DNA of 6,568 nucleotides from Gammaproteobacteria bacterium (GTDB lineage Bacteria; Pseudomonadota; Gammaproteobacteria; CAJXQU01). The stretch is from NCBI GenBank assembly GCA_026984275.1, contig JALSSM010000452.1, forward strand, positions 1-6,568. The letters run 5' to 3'. The notes under the pieces are model-generated. The model was not told the DNA's origin. It did not search any database and was given only the letters and a program-made list of their open reading frames with translations. Made by a program: the position numbers and the translations under genes. Below, in pieces: positions 1 through 5,903 of the stretch. Position 1 is the stretch's first letter. The number at the start of each line of letters is the position of its first letter.

Positions 1-23
1 TCGGAAAGTCCCAGTAGTTGAAG

Positions 24-52
24 TGTACTGGTCAAGTCCAACCGGACACTTT
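24..52 (+). repeat. IS left terminal inverted repeat
   Basis: This 29-base end pairs with 1230-1258 at 22 of 29 positions. The outer ten bases differ at one position, and nine consecutive bases (ACCGGACAC, 41-49) are identical. The orfB stop codon (34-32 on the minus strand) lies inside the repeat, a compact arrangement common in IS3 elements. Confidence 0.85.
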
Positions 53-934
53 TTTTAGAGACTTTTCATAGTTAATCGGTGATAAATCACCATTTGCAGT
101 ATGCAGCCTATCAAGGTTGTAATACCTCATGTAAGCCGCTACATCTTTTCTCATATGCTCACGAGTAGGCTGAGCAATCTTGAATATCCAATCGTGCTTG
201 AGGCTTCCAAAAAAACGCTCTACCACGGCATTATCCCAGCAGGCACCCACATCCCCCATGCTTGATCGAATACCGTATGCCTTAAGCAGTTTACGATACC
301 GCCTGCTTGTATATTGAGAACCACGGTCACTATGGAAAACCAGGCCTGTTGGCGGCTGCCTCAGGTTATACGCCATCATCATGGCTTTGCAGATCAAATC
401 TGTCGTCATACGTTTACTGGTATACCAACCCACGATACGGCGTGAATATAAATCCATCACGACGGCCAGATACATCCAGCCTTCACCTGTTTTCAGGTAG
501 GTGATATCACCTGCCCATACTTCATTGATGCCAACCGGGTTGAAGTTCTGGTTGAGCAGGTTATCAGCAACTTCAGCACCATTGTCAGGCTTGGTTGTTA
601 CCTTGTAGGCGATGCGCTGCTTGACTATCAACTTCAGTTTTTTCATTAGCTTACGGACTTTATAACGGCCTATAGCAAAGCCTTCTTCACGTAGCTTTTT
701 CTTCATCTCTCGGCTACCCAGGCTGTCACGACTCTGCTTGAATAGCGTTTTCATGCGACGATACAAGTGCAGGGTTTCTGCGCTTATCAGCTTAGCCGGG
801 CGTTTCTTCCAGTCATAATAAGCTGATGGGCTTACCCGCATAACCCGGCATAAAACGGTTACCGGAAAATACGCTGATCCGTCTCTGATGAAGTCAAACT
901 TTACTTCATTTCTTTCGCGAAGAAGGCACTCGCC
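32..934 (-). CDS. IS3-family transposase OrfB (DDE catalytic part, made by -1 frameshift)
   Basis: This is the catalytic half of the transposase. It is most likely made as an OrfAB fusion: 86 residues of OrfA, a -1 slip, then 300 residues in this frame (386 in all, normal for the family). A free start exists at ATG 841, giving 269 residues, but the upstream frame continues with sensible family-like sequence (NEVKFDFIRDGSAYFPVTVLCRV), which favours the fusion. Numbered from ATG 841, a helix-turn-helix segment (about 20-75) precedes the integrase core. The triad is D112 (GDITY), D172 (HSDRGSQY) and E208 (DNAVVERFF), with the 35-residue D-E spacing typical of IS3 elements. The C-terminal YYNLDRLHTA-type motif is also present. 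No disruption is seen. Confidence 0.92.
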   Translation of the reverse strand, partial: GECLLRERNEVKFDFIRDGSAYFPVTVLCRVMRVSPSAYYDWKKRPAKLISAETLHLYRRMKTLFKQSRDSLGSREMKKKLREEGFAIGRYKVRKLMKKLKLIVKQRIAYKVTTKPDNGAEVADNLLNQNFNPVGINEVWAGDITYLKTGEGWMYLAVVMDLYSRRIVGWYTSKRMTTDLICKAMMMAYNLRQPPTGLVFHSDRGSQYTSRRYRKLLKAYGIRSSMGDVGACWDNAVVERFFGSLKHDWIFKIAQPTREHMRKDVAAYMRYYNLDRLHTANGDLSPINYEKSLKKVSGWT

Positions 935-1191
935 TTTTTTAAAATCTCTTTCTCCATGCGTAAAGTCTTCACTTCTTTGCGCAGTTGCTTTAACTCATGC
1001 CGCTCATCCTCTGACAAAACTTTTCCTTCAAGCTGGGCTTCAACTTTATCTTTCCAGCGATACAGTATATTGCTGGCTACTCCCAGTGATCTCGAGGCTT
1101 CCGGGACGCTATAACCTTGCTCTCGCACAAGGGCTACCGCTTCCTCTTTGAATTCTTTAGAATATTGTTTGTATGTTCGTTTCTGACTCAT
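901..1191 (-). CDS. IS3-family transposase OrfA (helix-turn-helix subunit)
   Basis: This 96-residue protein has the standard OrfA plan. A basic N-terminus opening KRTYKQYSKEFKEEAVALV leads into a helix-turn-helix (about residues 10-50, with PEASRSLGVASNILYRWK), followed by a leucine-zipper-like coiled coil (about 60-88, LKQLRKEVKTLRMEKEIL). In the family, OrfA recognises the terminal repeats and the zipper mediates oligomerisation with OrfAB. The start at 1191 is backed by a good ribosome-binding site, AAGGTG, on the minus strand at 1202-1197, five bases from the ATG. Alone it ends at TAA (903-901). Slippage at 940-934 lets some ribosomes continue into orfB. No truncation is seen. Confidence 0.93.
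   Translation of the reverse strand: MSQKRTYKQYSKEFKEEAVALVREQGYSVPEASRSLGVASNILYRWKDKVEAQLEGKVLSEDERHELKQLRKEVKTLRMEKEILKKASAFFAKEMK
934..940 (-). promoter_or_regulatory. Programmed -1 frameshift site A AAA AAG
   Basis: On the minus strand the heptamer A AAA AAG falls exactly in the X XXY YYZ register of orfA (codons TTA AAA AAG, residues 84-86). Slipping one base back enters the orfB frame with no stop before 34-32. This is the classic IS3-family way to make OrfAB. A 7-bp stem (ATGAAGT with ACTTCAT, 888-909) follows, but about 24 bases downstream, which is further than usual for a stimulatory hairpin. Confidence 0.85.
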
Positions 1192-1229
1192 TATGACACC
1201 TTAATCGTTGATAATTATTATCTCTTATT

Positions 1230-1258
1230 AATGTGTCCGGTGCTATTAGACCACTACA
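1230..1258 (-). repeat. IS right terminal inverted repeat
   Basis: This is the partner of the left end at 24-52, with 22 of 29 positions matching in the inverted orientation. It lies 38 bases upstream of the orfA start. The outermost base (1258) may instead belong to a target duplication AAG. Confidence 0.85.
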
Positions 1259-1265
1259 AGCGTTC

Positions 1266-1286
1266 AGTATCGCTCCAGGCGATACT
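1266..1286. repeat. Hairpin 1: 8-bp perfect stem, loop TCCAG
   Basis: AGTATCGC (1266-1273) pairs perfectly with GCGATACT (1279-1286) around the five-base loop TCCAG. The loop is the exact complement of the loop of hairpin 2. The wider core GCTCCAGGC (1272-1280) is complementary over nine bases to 1308-1316, so the two hairpins could kiss or exchange strands. It lies 7 bases beyond the IS right end. It resembles a REP-type palindromic unit in form, but I do not recognise the family. Confidence 0.7.
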
Positions 1287-1300
1287 ATCGTGCTCTGAGA

Positions 1301-1323
1301 AAAGATTGCCTGGAGCAATCTTT
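1301..1323. repeat. Hairpin 2: 9-bp perfect stem, loop CTGGA
   Basis: AAAGATTGC (1301-1309) pairs perfectly with GCAATCTTT (1315-1323) around CTGGA. Read on the other strand it has the same core GCTCCAGGC as hairpin 1. Three stem pairs differ from hairpin 1, and each difference keeps the pairing. An outer pair CTATCG (1285-1290) with CGATAG (1326-1331) could enclose it, although 1285-1286 are also used by hairpin 1. The trailing T run is only three bases, so a terminator role is weak. Confidence 0.7.
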
Positions 1324-1341
1324 AGCGATAGCCCTGTAAGG

Positions 1342-1364
1342 GTTAACCTCAGGACGAGGCTAAC
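1342..1364. repeat. Hairpin 3: 9-bp stem with one mismatch
   Basis: GTTAACCTC (1342-1350) faces GAGGCTAAC (1356-1364) around AGGAC, with eight of nine positions pairing and one A-C mismatch. A smaller CCCT/AGGG stem (1332-1342) abuts it. There is no sequence similarity to hairpins 1 and 2. The function is unknown. Confidence 0.55.
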
Positions 1365-1380
1365 AATTCAGGGATGAATT
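1365..1380. repeat. Hairpin 4: AATTCA / TGAATT
   Basis: A 6-bp perfect stem with the four-base loop GGGA follows hairpin 3 with no gap. It is AT-rich and short, so it would be weak alone; its interest is that it continues the hairpin series. Confidence 0.45.
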
Positions 1381-1454
1381 ATTCAGAACCCCTTAAAGAA
1401 ATCATTGTTTTTACCGATATAACCAATAACTAAACGATATCGATTTGATTTCAG

Positions 1455-1498
1455 CCCATTTAAAAAGTTTTTTATCATTTATGATTCTTAGAAATGGG
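1455..1498. repeat. Inverted repeat CCCATTT / AAATGGG
   Basis: CCCATTT (1455-1461) pairs with AAATGGG (1492-1498) across 30 AT-rich bases. With so long a loop it could be an operator-like pair of half-sites or simply chance. It lies about 220 bases upstream of the c-di-GMP gene. Confidence 0.3.
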
Positions 1499-1719
1499 TA
1501 GTACTGGTCATGGTTGGAGAGAGAAGGTAAAGAAGGTTCTATCCATTTTAATGCATGTTAATTAATACTACGCATTCTTTTGTACAAAGAATTTAACTGA
1601 TTACTTCTATGAAACGAAATGTGATAGTAAATGGCATCAGTTTGATCGTGTTCATACAACTATTCTGGAAATTGATCCTTGTTATAAGAAAAGGTTGAGA
1701 CTAATAAAATACTAACATC

Positions 1720-3927
1720 ATGGATATATCATCTGAAAAGCTTATTGATTCACCTGATCAGAATATAAATGAAGTACGACAATTTCATGTGTTGTTAGTT
1801 GATCATATTAATTCGAGCAGAGAATCCTCCCGAAATTTCCTTGAAAAAAATAACTATTATGTAACTGAAGCAAAAAACGGTCAGGAGGCTATTTTACAGT
1901 TTACTCATCACTGCCCTGATATCATCCTTATGAATGTAGAAATACCTGTCATAGATGGCTATGAAGCCTGCAAGATCATGAAAGCTGATCCAGTTAATAG
2001 TTCTGTCCCTGTTATCATGGTAACAACGAATAAGGATCAGAAAAGTATTGATCAATGTTATGCTTCTGGCGCTGCCGATTTTGAAGCTAAACCAATTAAC
2101 TGGTCTGTTCTGTTACAAAGGCTTAAATTTATTCTCAGAGCTTCTGAAACAGTTAAACAACTTGAGATCAGCCAACAACGTCTTAATAATGCACAGCAAC
2201 TTGGCAACATTGGCCACTGGGATTGGAGTTTTGATTCTAAAGAATTACATTTGTCAGAACATCTCTACAGCATCTTTGGCTGGACACCTGGATCGGTCAA
2301 ACTTGAGCTCAAATCTTTTCTGAGAATCTCTGATGCCACCAATCGCAGGCATGTTCATAAAAATATTATGCATGCCCTGAAAACGAAGACTTCATTCTCA
2401 TTCGATCATGAAATTATACATCCGAACGGAGCTAAAAGGATAATTCATCAAGAAGGAGAGGCATCATATTCTTCTGATGGAATACCTGTCACAGTTCATG
2501 GTGTTGTCCAGGATGTTACTGAAAGAAGAAAGTCAGAAATGATGATTAAGCACCAGGCTAATCATGATAGCCTGACAGGACTTTGTAATAGAAAATCATT
2601 CAATGACCAACTAAAACTTGCATTGAATATTTCGCAATGCAACGATTTTAATATTGCCGTTCTCTATATTGATATTGATGGGTTTAAGAGAATAAACGAC
2701 TCTCTTGGACATCACATTGGTGATATGTTATTAAAAGAAATCTCGAACTTGCTTGTTAATACAGTTCGGAAAAGTGATCTCGTTTCCAGAAGTATTGCTG
2801 CTGATGTTACAAGAACTATAGACACTACTGTGGCCCGGTTAGGTGGCGATGAGTTCACAGTTCTGCTTACAGGGGTCAGGAGTAATAACGATGTTGAGTC
2901 GGTAGCACAACGTATTTGTGAATCATTTGCTGAGCCTTTCAAGGTCAATGATGAAGATAAAAATTACGAACTTTATGTGACTGCAAGTATTGGTATTTGT
3001 TTGTCTTCTGACACGATAAATAATAGCGATGATCTTCAGAAGAATGCTGATCATGCCATGTACCATGCAAAAATGGCTGGGAAAAATACTTACCGATTTT
3101 ATAAGGCGTCCATGGATACAAAATCATCTGGTCGGCTTGATATGGAATCGCGGCTCAGAAAGGCCATTGAAAATAATGAATTAAAACTTTATTACCAACC
3201 AAAACTTAATATTATTAGTGGTGAAGTTCTTGGAATGGAAGCATTGTTACGTTGGGTCAATCCTGTATTGGGTTCCGTCTCACCTGTCGATTTTATTCCT
3301 TTATCTGAAGAATGTGGTCTGATAGTTCCAATCAGTGATTGGGTGATTGAAGCGGCTTGCCGTCAGAATAAAGCCTGGCAGGAGGCAGGGTTTAATCCAG
3401 TTTCTGTTGCAGTTAACATCAGCGGTGTTCAATTCCGCCAATTTGATTTTCTGGAAAAGGTCCGGTCAACGCTTAAATTGTCTGGTTTAGCCCCGGAATA
3501 TCTCGAGCTTGAATTGACGGAAGGTACGTTGATGAACAATACAGACGAGATCGTTAGTCATCTGAATGAATTTCGTAAAATGGGGATCAAAATCTCTATT
3601 GATGATTTTGGAACAGGCTATTCATCTTTAAGTTATCTAAAACGCTTTCCTCTGGACTATTTGAAAGTAGATCGATCTTTCGTAATGGACATTGGTCAGG
3701 ATTCAGATGATGAGGCAATAACCAGTACGATCATTGCCATGGCACACAGTCTCAAACTTGGAGTGATTGCAGAGGGTGTAGAAAATAAAGAACAACTTGA
3801 ATTCCTGCAACGTCAGGGATGTGATCTATATCAGGGATACTTTTTCAGCCCTCCTGTGCCTGCAGAAGAAATGGTGAAATATCTCGTTCATGAAAATGAA
3901 TCTCAGATTGAAGAAACAATAGCCTGA
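1720..3927 (+). CDS. REC-PAS-GGDEF-EAL cyclic-di-GMP protein (diguanylate cyclase/phosphodiesterase)
   Basis: This 735-residue, apparently cytoplasmic protein is predicted to make and/or degrade c-di-GMP, the messenger that switches between biofilm and motility. No transmembrane segment is seen. The domains are a receiver (about 22-140), a short helical linker, a PAS_3-type PAS domain (about 158-270, ending VVQDVTERRKSE), GGDEF (about 280-462) and EAL (about 475-723). GGDEF has D318, N326, D335 and GGDEF at 375-379, all intact. EAL has E507 (EALLRW), N566, E598, D628-D629 (DDFGTGYSSL), K649, E685 and Q705, a full catalytic set by comparison with RocR. Oddities are Asn72 where a receiver normally has the phosphorylated Asp (LMNVEIP), VDH in place of the usual acidic pair, and about 16 extra residues between the inhibitory-site motif R350-x-x-D353 and GGDEF. 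The start at 1720 is the first ATG in the domain frame; its ribosome-binding site is weak. Which activity dominates cannot be told from sequence. Confidence 0.93.
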   Translation: MDISSEKLIDSPDQNINEVRQFHVLLVDHINSSRESSRNFLEKNNYYVTEAKNGQEAILQFTHHCPDIILMNVEIPVIDGYEACKIMKADPVNSSVPVIMVTTNKDQKSIDQCYASGAADFEAKPINWSVLLQRLKFILRASETVKQLEISQQRLNNAQQLGNIGHWDWSFDSKELHLSEHLYSIFGWTPGSVKLELKSFLRISDATNRRHVHKNIMHALKTKTSFSFDHEIIHPNGAKRIIHQEGEASYSSDGIPVTVHGVVQDVTERRKSEMMIKHQANHDSLTGLCNRKSFNDQLKLALNISQCNDFNIAVLYIDIDGFKRINDSLGHHIGDMLLKEISNLLVNTVRKSDLVSRSIAADVTRTIDTTVARLGGDEFTVLLTGVRSNNDVESVAQRICESFAEPFKVNDEDKNYELYVTASIGICLSSDTINNSDDLQKNADHAMYHAKMAGKNTYRFYKASMDTKSSGRLDMESRLRKAIENNELKLYYQPKLNIISGEVLGMEALLRWVNPVLGSVSPVDFIPLSEECGLIVPISDWVIEAACRQNKAWQEAGFNPVSVAVNISGVQFRQFDFLEKVRSTLKLSGLAPEYLELELTEGTLMNNTDEIVSHLNEFRKMGIKISIDDFGTGYSSLSYLKRFPLDYLKVDRSFVMDIGQDSDDEAITSTIIAMAHSLKLGVIAEGVENKEQLEFLQRQGCDLYQGYFFSPPVPAEEMVKYLVHENESQIEETIA

Positions 3928-4016
3928 TTATTTGTTTCCCACGATCAATCATTGATCAGGAATAGTCATCCTGAAACGGCTATACTATCCAGCTTTTATC
4001 GGCCATTTCCTGATCT
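3928..4016. other. Intergenic spacer with nested palindromes before yheS
   Basis: GATCAAT and ATTGATC (3943-3957) form a perfect inverted repeat around one central base. An outer pair, CCTGAT (3923-3928) with ATCAGG (3955-3960), begins inside the previous gene's last codons and competes with the inner repeat. No T run follows, so this is not a standard intrinsic terminator. A TATACT hexamer (3981-3986) could be a -10 box for yheS, but no good -35 lies 16-18 bases upstream. No clear Shine-Dalgarno sequence precedes the 4017 ATG. Confidence 0.45.
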
Positions 4017-5903
4017 ATGCTGAATTTTTCAAACCTGACTCTTCGTCGTGGAAAACGCGTCCTGTTCGATGATGTAAATATGATGATTCATCCCGGTTGG
4101 AAAACGGGGATCACGGGAGCCAACGGCACCGGTAAATCCAGTCTGTTCAGTCTGATACTCAATGACTTGCACTGTGACAAGGGCGATTTCAGTCGCCCCT
4201 CACAATGGGTTATTGCCCATGTTGCACAGGAAACGCCCACACTTAAAACATCTGCGATTGAATATACTCTGGATGGTGATAGAGAATTACGCCAGGTTGA
4301 ACGTGATTTACACAAGGCAGAAGAACAGGATGATGGGGCTCGTCTTGCAGAGCTGCATGATCATTTTTCAACCATTGATGGATACACTGCCCGTAGTCGT
4401 GCAGCACGTCTGCTACACGGTTTAGGTTTTTCTACTGCGCAACATGAACTTCCAGTTGAAGCCTTTTCCGGTGGCTGGCGCATGCGGCTTAACCTGGCAC
4501 AGGCGTTGATGTGCCGATCGGATTTACTCTTACTCGACGAACCCACGAATCACCTCGATCTGGATGCGGTATTCTGGCTCGAAGACTGGCTACAAAGTTA
4601 TCCCGGCACACTTTTATTGATCTCGCATGATCGTGATTTTCTGGATCGTATTACTGATCATATCGCTCATATCGAACAACAACATATCAAACTCTATAGC
4701 GGAAATTATTCGAGTTTCGAAAAAACACGTGCTGAACAACTGGCACAACAATCGATTGCTTTCCAACGTCAACAAAAAGAGATCGCACATATTCAGAGTT
4801 TTGTTGATCGTTTTCGTGCCAAGGCAACCAAAGCAAAGCAGGCACAAAGCCGGATCAAGGCATTAGAACGAATGTCACAGATCGCGCCTGCTCATGTTGA
4901 TTCACAATTTCATTTCACTTTCAGAGCACCAGAAAAACTACCGGATAATTTATTAAAGCTGGAAAACGCCAGCGTTGGCTATGCTGACAAGATCATTATT
5001 TCTGATATAAATTTAACATTAAGACCCGGTGATCGAATTGGACTGCTTGGCCCCAATGGGGCAGGAAAATCAACACTCATAAAACTACTGGCTGGTGAAC
5101 TCGATAACAAACATGGGCAGCGGACTGAAGCCAAAGATTTAAGGCTCGGCTATTTTGCCCAACACCAGCTTGAACAGTTACAGGAAACTGACTCACCTCT
5201 CTTACATCTGCAACGACTGGATAAATATGCAACTGAAAAAGATCTGCGCATGCATTTAGGCCATTTTGGCTTTCAGGGGGATTCTGCTCTGGAACCCGTG
5301 GGTCCACTTTCCGGTGGTGAAAAAGCCCGCCTGGTACTTGCACTGATCGTCTACCAGCGACCTTCCCTGTTATTACTCGATGAACCGACCAACCACCTTG
5401 ATATTGAAATGCGTCATGCCTTGATCATGGCCTTGCAGGATTATGAAGGTGCAATGGTGATCATTTCACATGATCGGCATTTGCTTCGAACAGCCACTGA
5501 TCGATTATTATTGATCAACACAGGCAAAATAAATGAGTTTGATGGTGATCTGGATAATTACAAATCTATCCTTAAGGGTGATAATAACGATGAAAAGCTT
5601 GCTAAACAAAACAATAAGAAAGACCAACGCCGCAATGAGGCTGAACAACGGAAACTTTTAAAACCACTCAAAAATAAAGTCAAAAAAATCGAAAGTGAGA
5701 TTGAACAACTACAGACTCAAAAAGATCAGAACCACAATGCACTTTCCAATTCTGAACTATACAATGACACCAACAAGCAACAGTTGAATAAACTCCTGAT
5801 CGAGCAAGGTCAAATCGATCAAATGCTGGAAGAAAAAGAAAACTTATGGCTGGAACTAAACGAAGAACTGGAGATTCTTTCAGAGAAAACCAATAATGCC
5901 TGA
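4017..5903 (+). CDS. yheS: ABC-F ATPase YheS
   Basis: This is a 628-residue soluble ABC-F protein (E. coli YheS is about 637). ABC-F ATPases have two nucleotide-binding domains and no membrane part; family members bind the ribosomal E site and help stalled or slow ribosomes. NBD1 has Walker A GANGTGKSS (34-42), signature SGGWRMRL (from 151), Walker B with D174-E175 (LLLLDEPTNHLDLD) and the switch histidine motif LLISHDRDFLD. The P-site tRNA interaction linker (about 240-285) carries the strongly YheS-like FRAKATKAKQAQSRIKALER. NBD2 has GPNGAGKST (345-353), LSGGEKARLVLAL (from 431), D455-E456 and VIISHDRHLLR. The C-terminus (about 530-625) is a Lys/Glu/Gln-rich coiled coil, as in E. coli YheS. 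Both ATP sites look functional. Its stop overlaps the start of the next gene by 8 bases, suggesting translational coupling. The coding sequence is unusually rich in GATC. Confidence 0.96.
   Translation: MLNFSNLTLRRGKRVLFDDVNMMIHPGWKTGITGANGTGKSSLFSLILNDLHCDKGDFSRPSQWVIAHVAQETPTLKTSAIEYTLDGDRELRQVERDLHKAEEQDDGARLAELHDHFSTIDGYTARSRAARLLHGLGFSTAQHELPVEAFSGGWRMRLNLAQALMCRSDLLLLDEPTNHLDLDAVFWLEDWLQSYPGTLLLISHDRDFLDRITDHIAHIEQQHIKLYSGNYSSFEKTRAEQLAQQSIAFQRQQKEIAHIQSFVDRFRAKATKAKQAQSRIKALERMSQIAPAHVDSQFHFTFRAPEKLPDNLLKLENASVGYADKIIISDINLTLRPGDRIGLLGPNGAGKSTLIKLLAGELDNKHGQRTEAKDLRLGYFAQHQLEQLQETDSPLLHLQRLDKYATEKDLRMHLGHFGFQGDSALEPVGPLSGGEKARLVLALIVYQRPSLLLLDEPTNHLDIEMRHALIMALQDYEGAMVIISHDRHLLRTATDRLLLINTGKINEFDGDLDNYKSILKGDNNDEKLAKQNNKKDQRRNEAEQRKLLKPLKNKVKKIESEIEQLQTQKDQNHNALSNSELYNDTNKQQLNKLLIEQGQIDQMLEEKENLWLELNEELEILSEKTNNA

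Larger units (their letters stand above)
24..1258 (-). mobile_element. Complete IS3-family insertion sequence
   Basis: A two-frame transposase (orfA then orfB in the -1 frame) is bounded by matching ends. The left end (24-52) starts TGTACTGGTC and the right end, read on the minus strand (1258-1230), starts TGTAGTGGTC; both contain ACCGGACAC further in. The total of about 1235 bp is normal for the family. Both frames are open, the DDE triad is present and the slippage site is intact, so the element looks potentially active. A 3-base AAG occurs at 21-23 and at 1258-1260 and may be the target duplication; it overlaps the last base of the right repeat, so the exact end is uncertain by one base. 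Family assignment is firm; subgroup and name were not determined. Confidence 0.93.
1259..1719. other. Non-coding region between the IS and the c-di-GMP gene
   Basis: No convincing gene was found in these 461 bases. The first 120 bases are packed with inverted repeats (1266-1286, 1301-1323, 1342-1364, 1365-1380), and another stem spans 1455-1498. From about 1400 on it is AT-rich. One plus-strand frame is open at 1494-1562 and, after a single TAA, at 1566-1712, but it has no ribosome-binding site and no recognised match. Because the IS transposase points away, this stretch should contain the promoter of the 1720 gene; I could not pick out a well-spaced -35/-10 pair. Confidence 0.6.

Noticed and set aside
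1..23. Possible gene interrupted by the IS
   Set aside because: Only 23 bases of left flank are visible, and joining them to 1259 onward gives no recognisable reading frame.
1301..1326. Intrinsic terminator
   Set aside because: The stem is sound, but only three T residues follow and no gene ends just upstream on the plus strand.
1342..1364. Integron attC site (GTTAACC ... GGCTAAC looks like R'/R'' core sites)
   Set aside because: The bases do not fit the GTTRRRY and RYYYAAC consensus, and there is no integrase or cassette array nearby.
1434..1444. Short palindrome CGATATCG as an operator
   Set aside because: An 8-base palindrome alone in AT-rich DNA is likely by chance, and it is far from any start codon.
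1383..1478. 31-codon minus-strand ORF with protein-like sequence
   Set aside because: It has no ribosome-binding site and no recognised family, and its length is expected by chance in AT-rich sequence.
2712..2948. Minus-strand ORF inside the GGDEF region
   Set aside because: It is a shadow of the plus-strand coding frame, with no domain or ribosome-binding site.
3981..3986. TATACT as the yheS -10 promoter box
   Set aside because: No reasonable -35 lies 16-18 bases upstream and there is no extended -10 TG, so it is mentioned within the spacer entry but not called.
4614..4866. Overlapping ORFs on both strands inside yheS
   Set aside because: They are shadows of a gene whose protein is conserved across this whole stretch.
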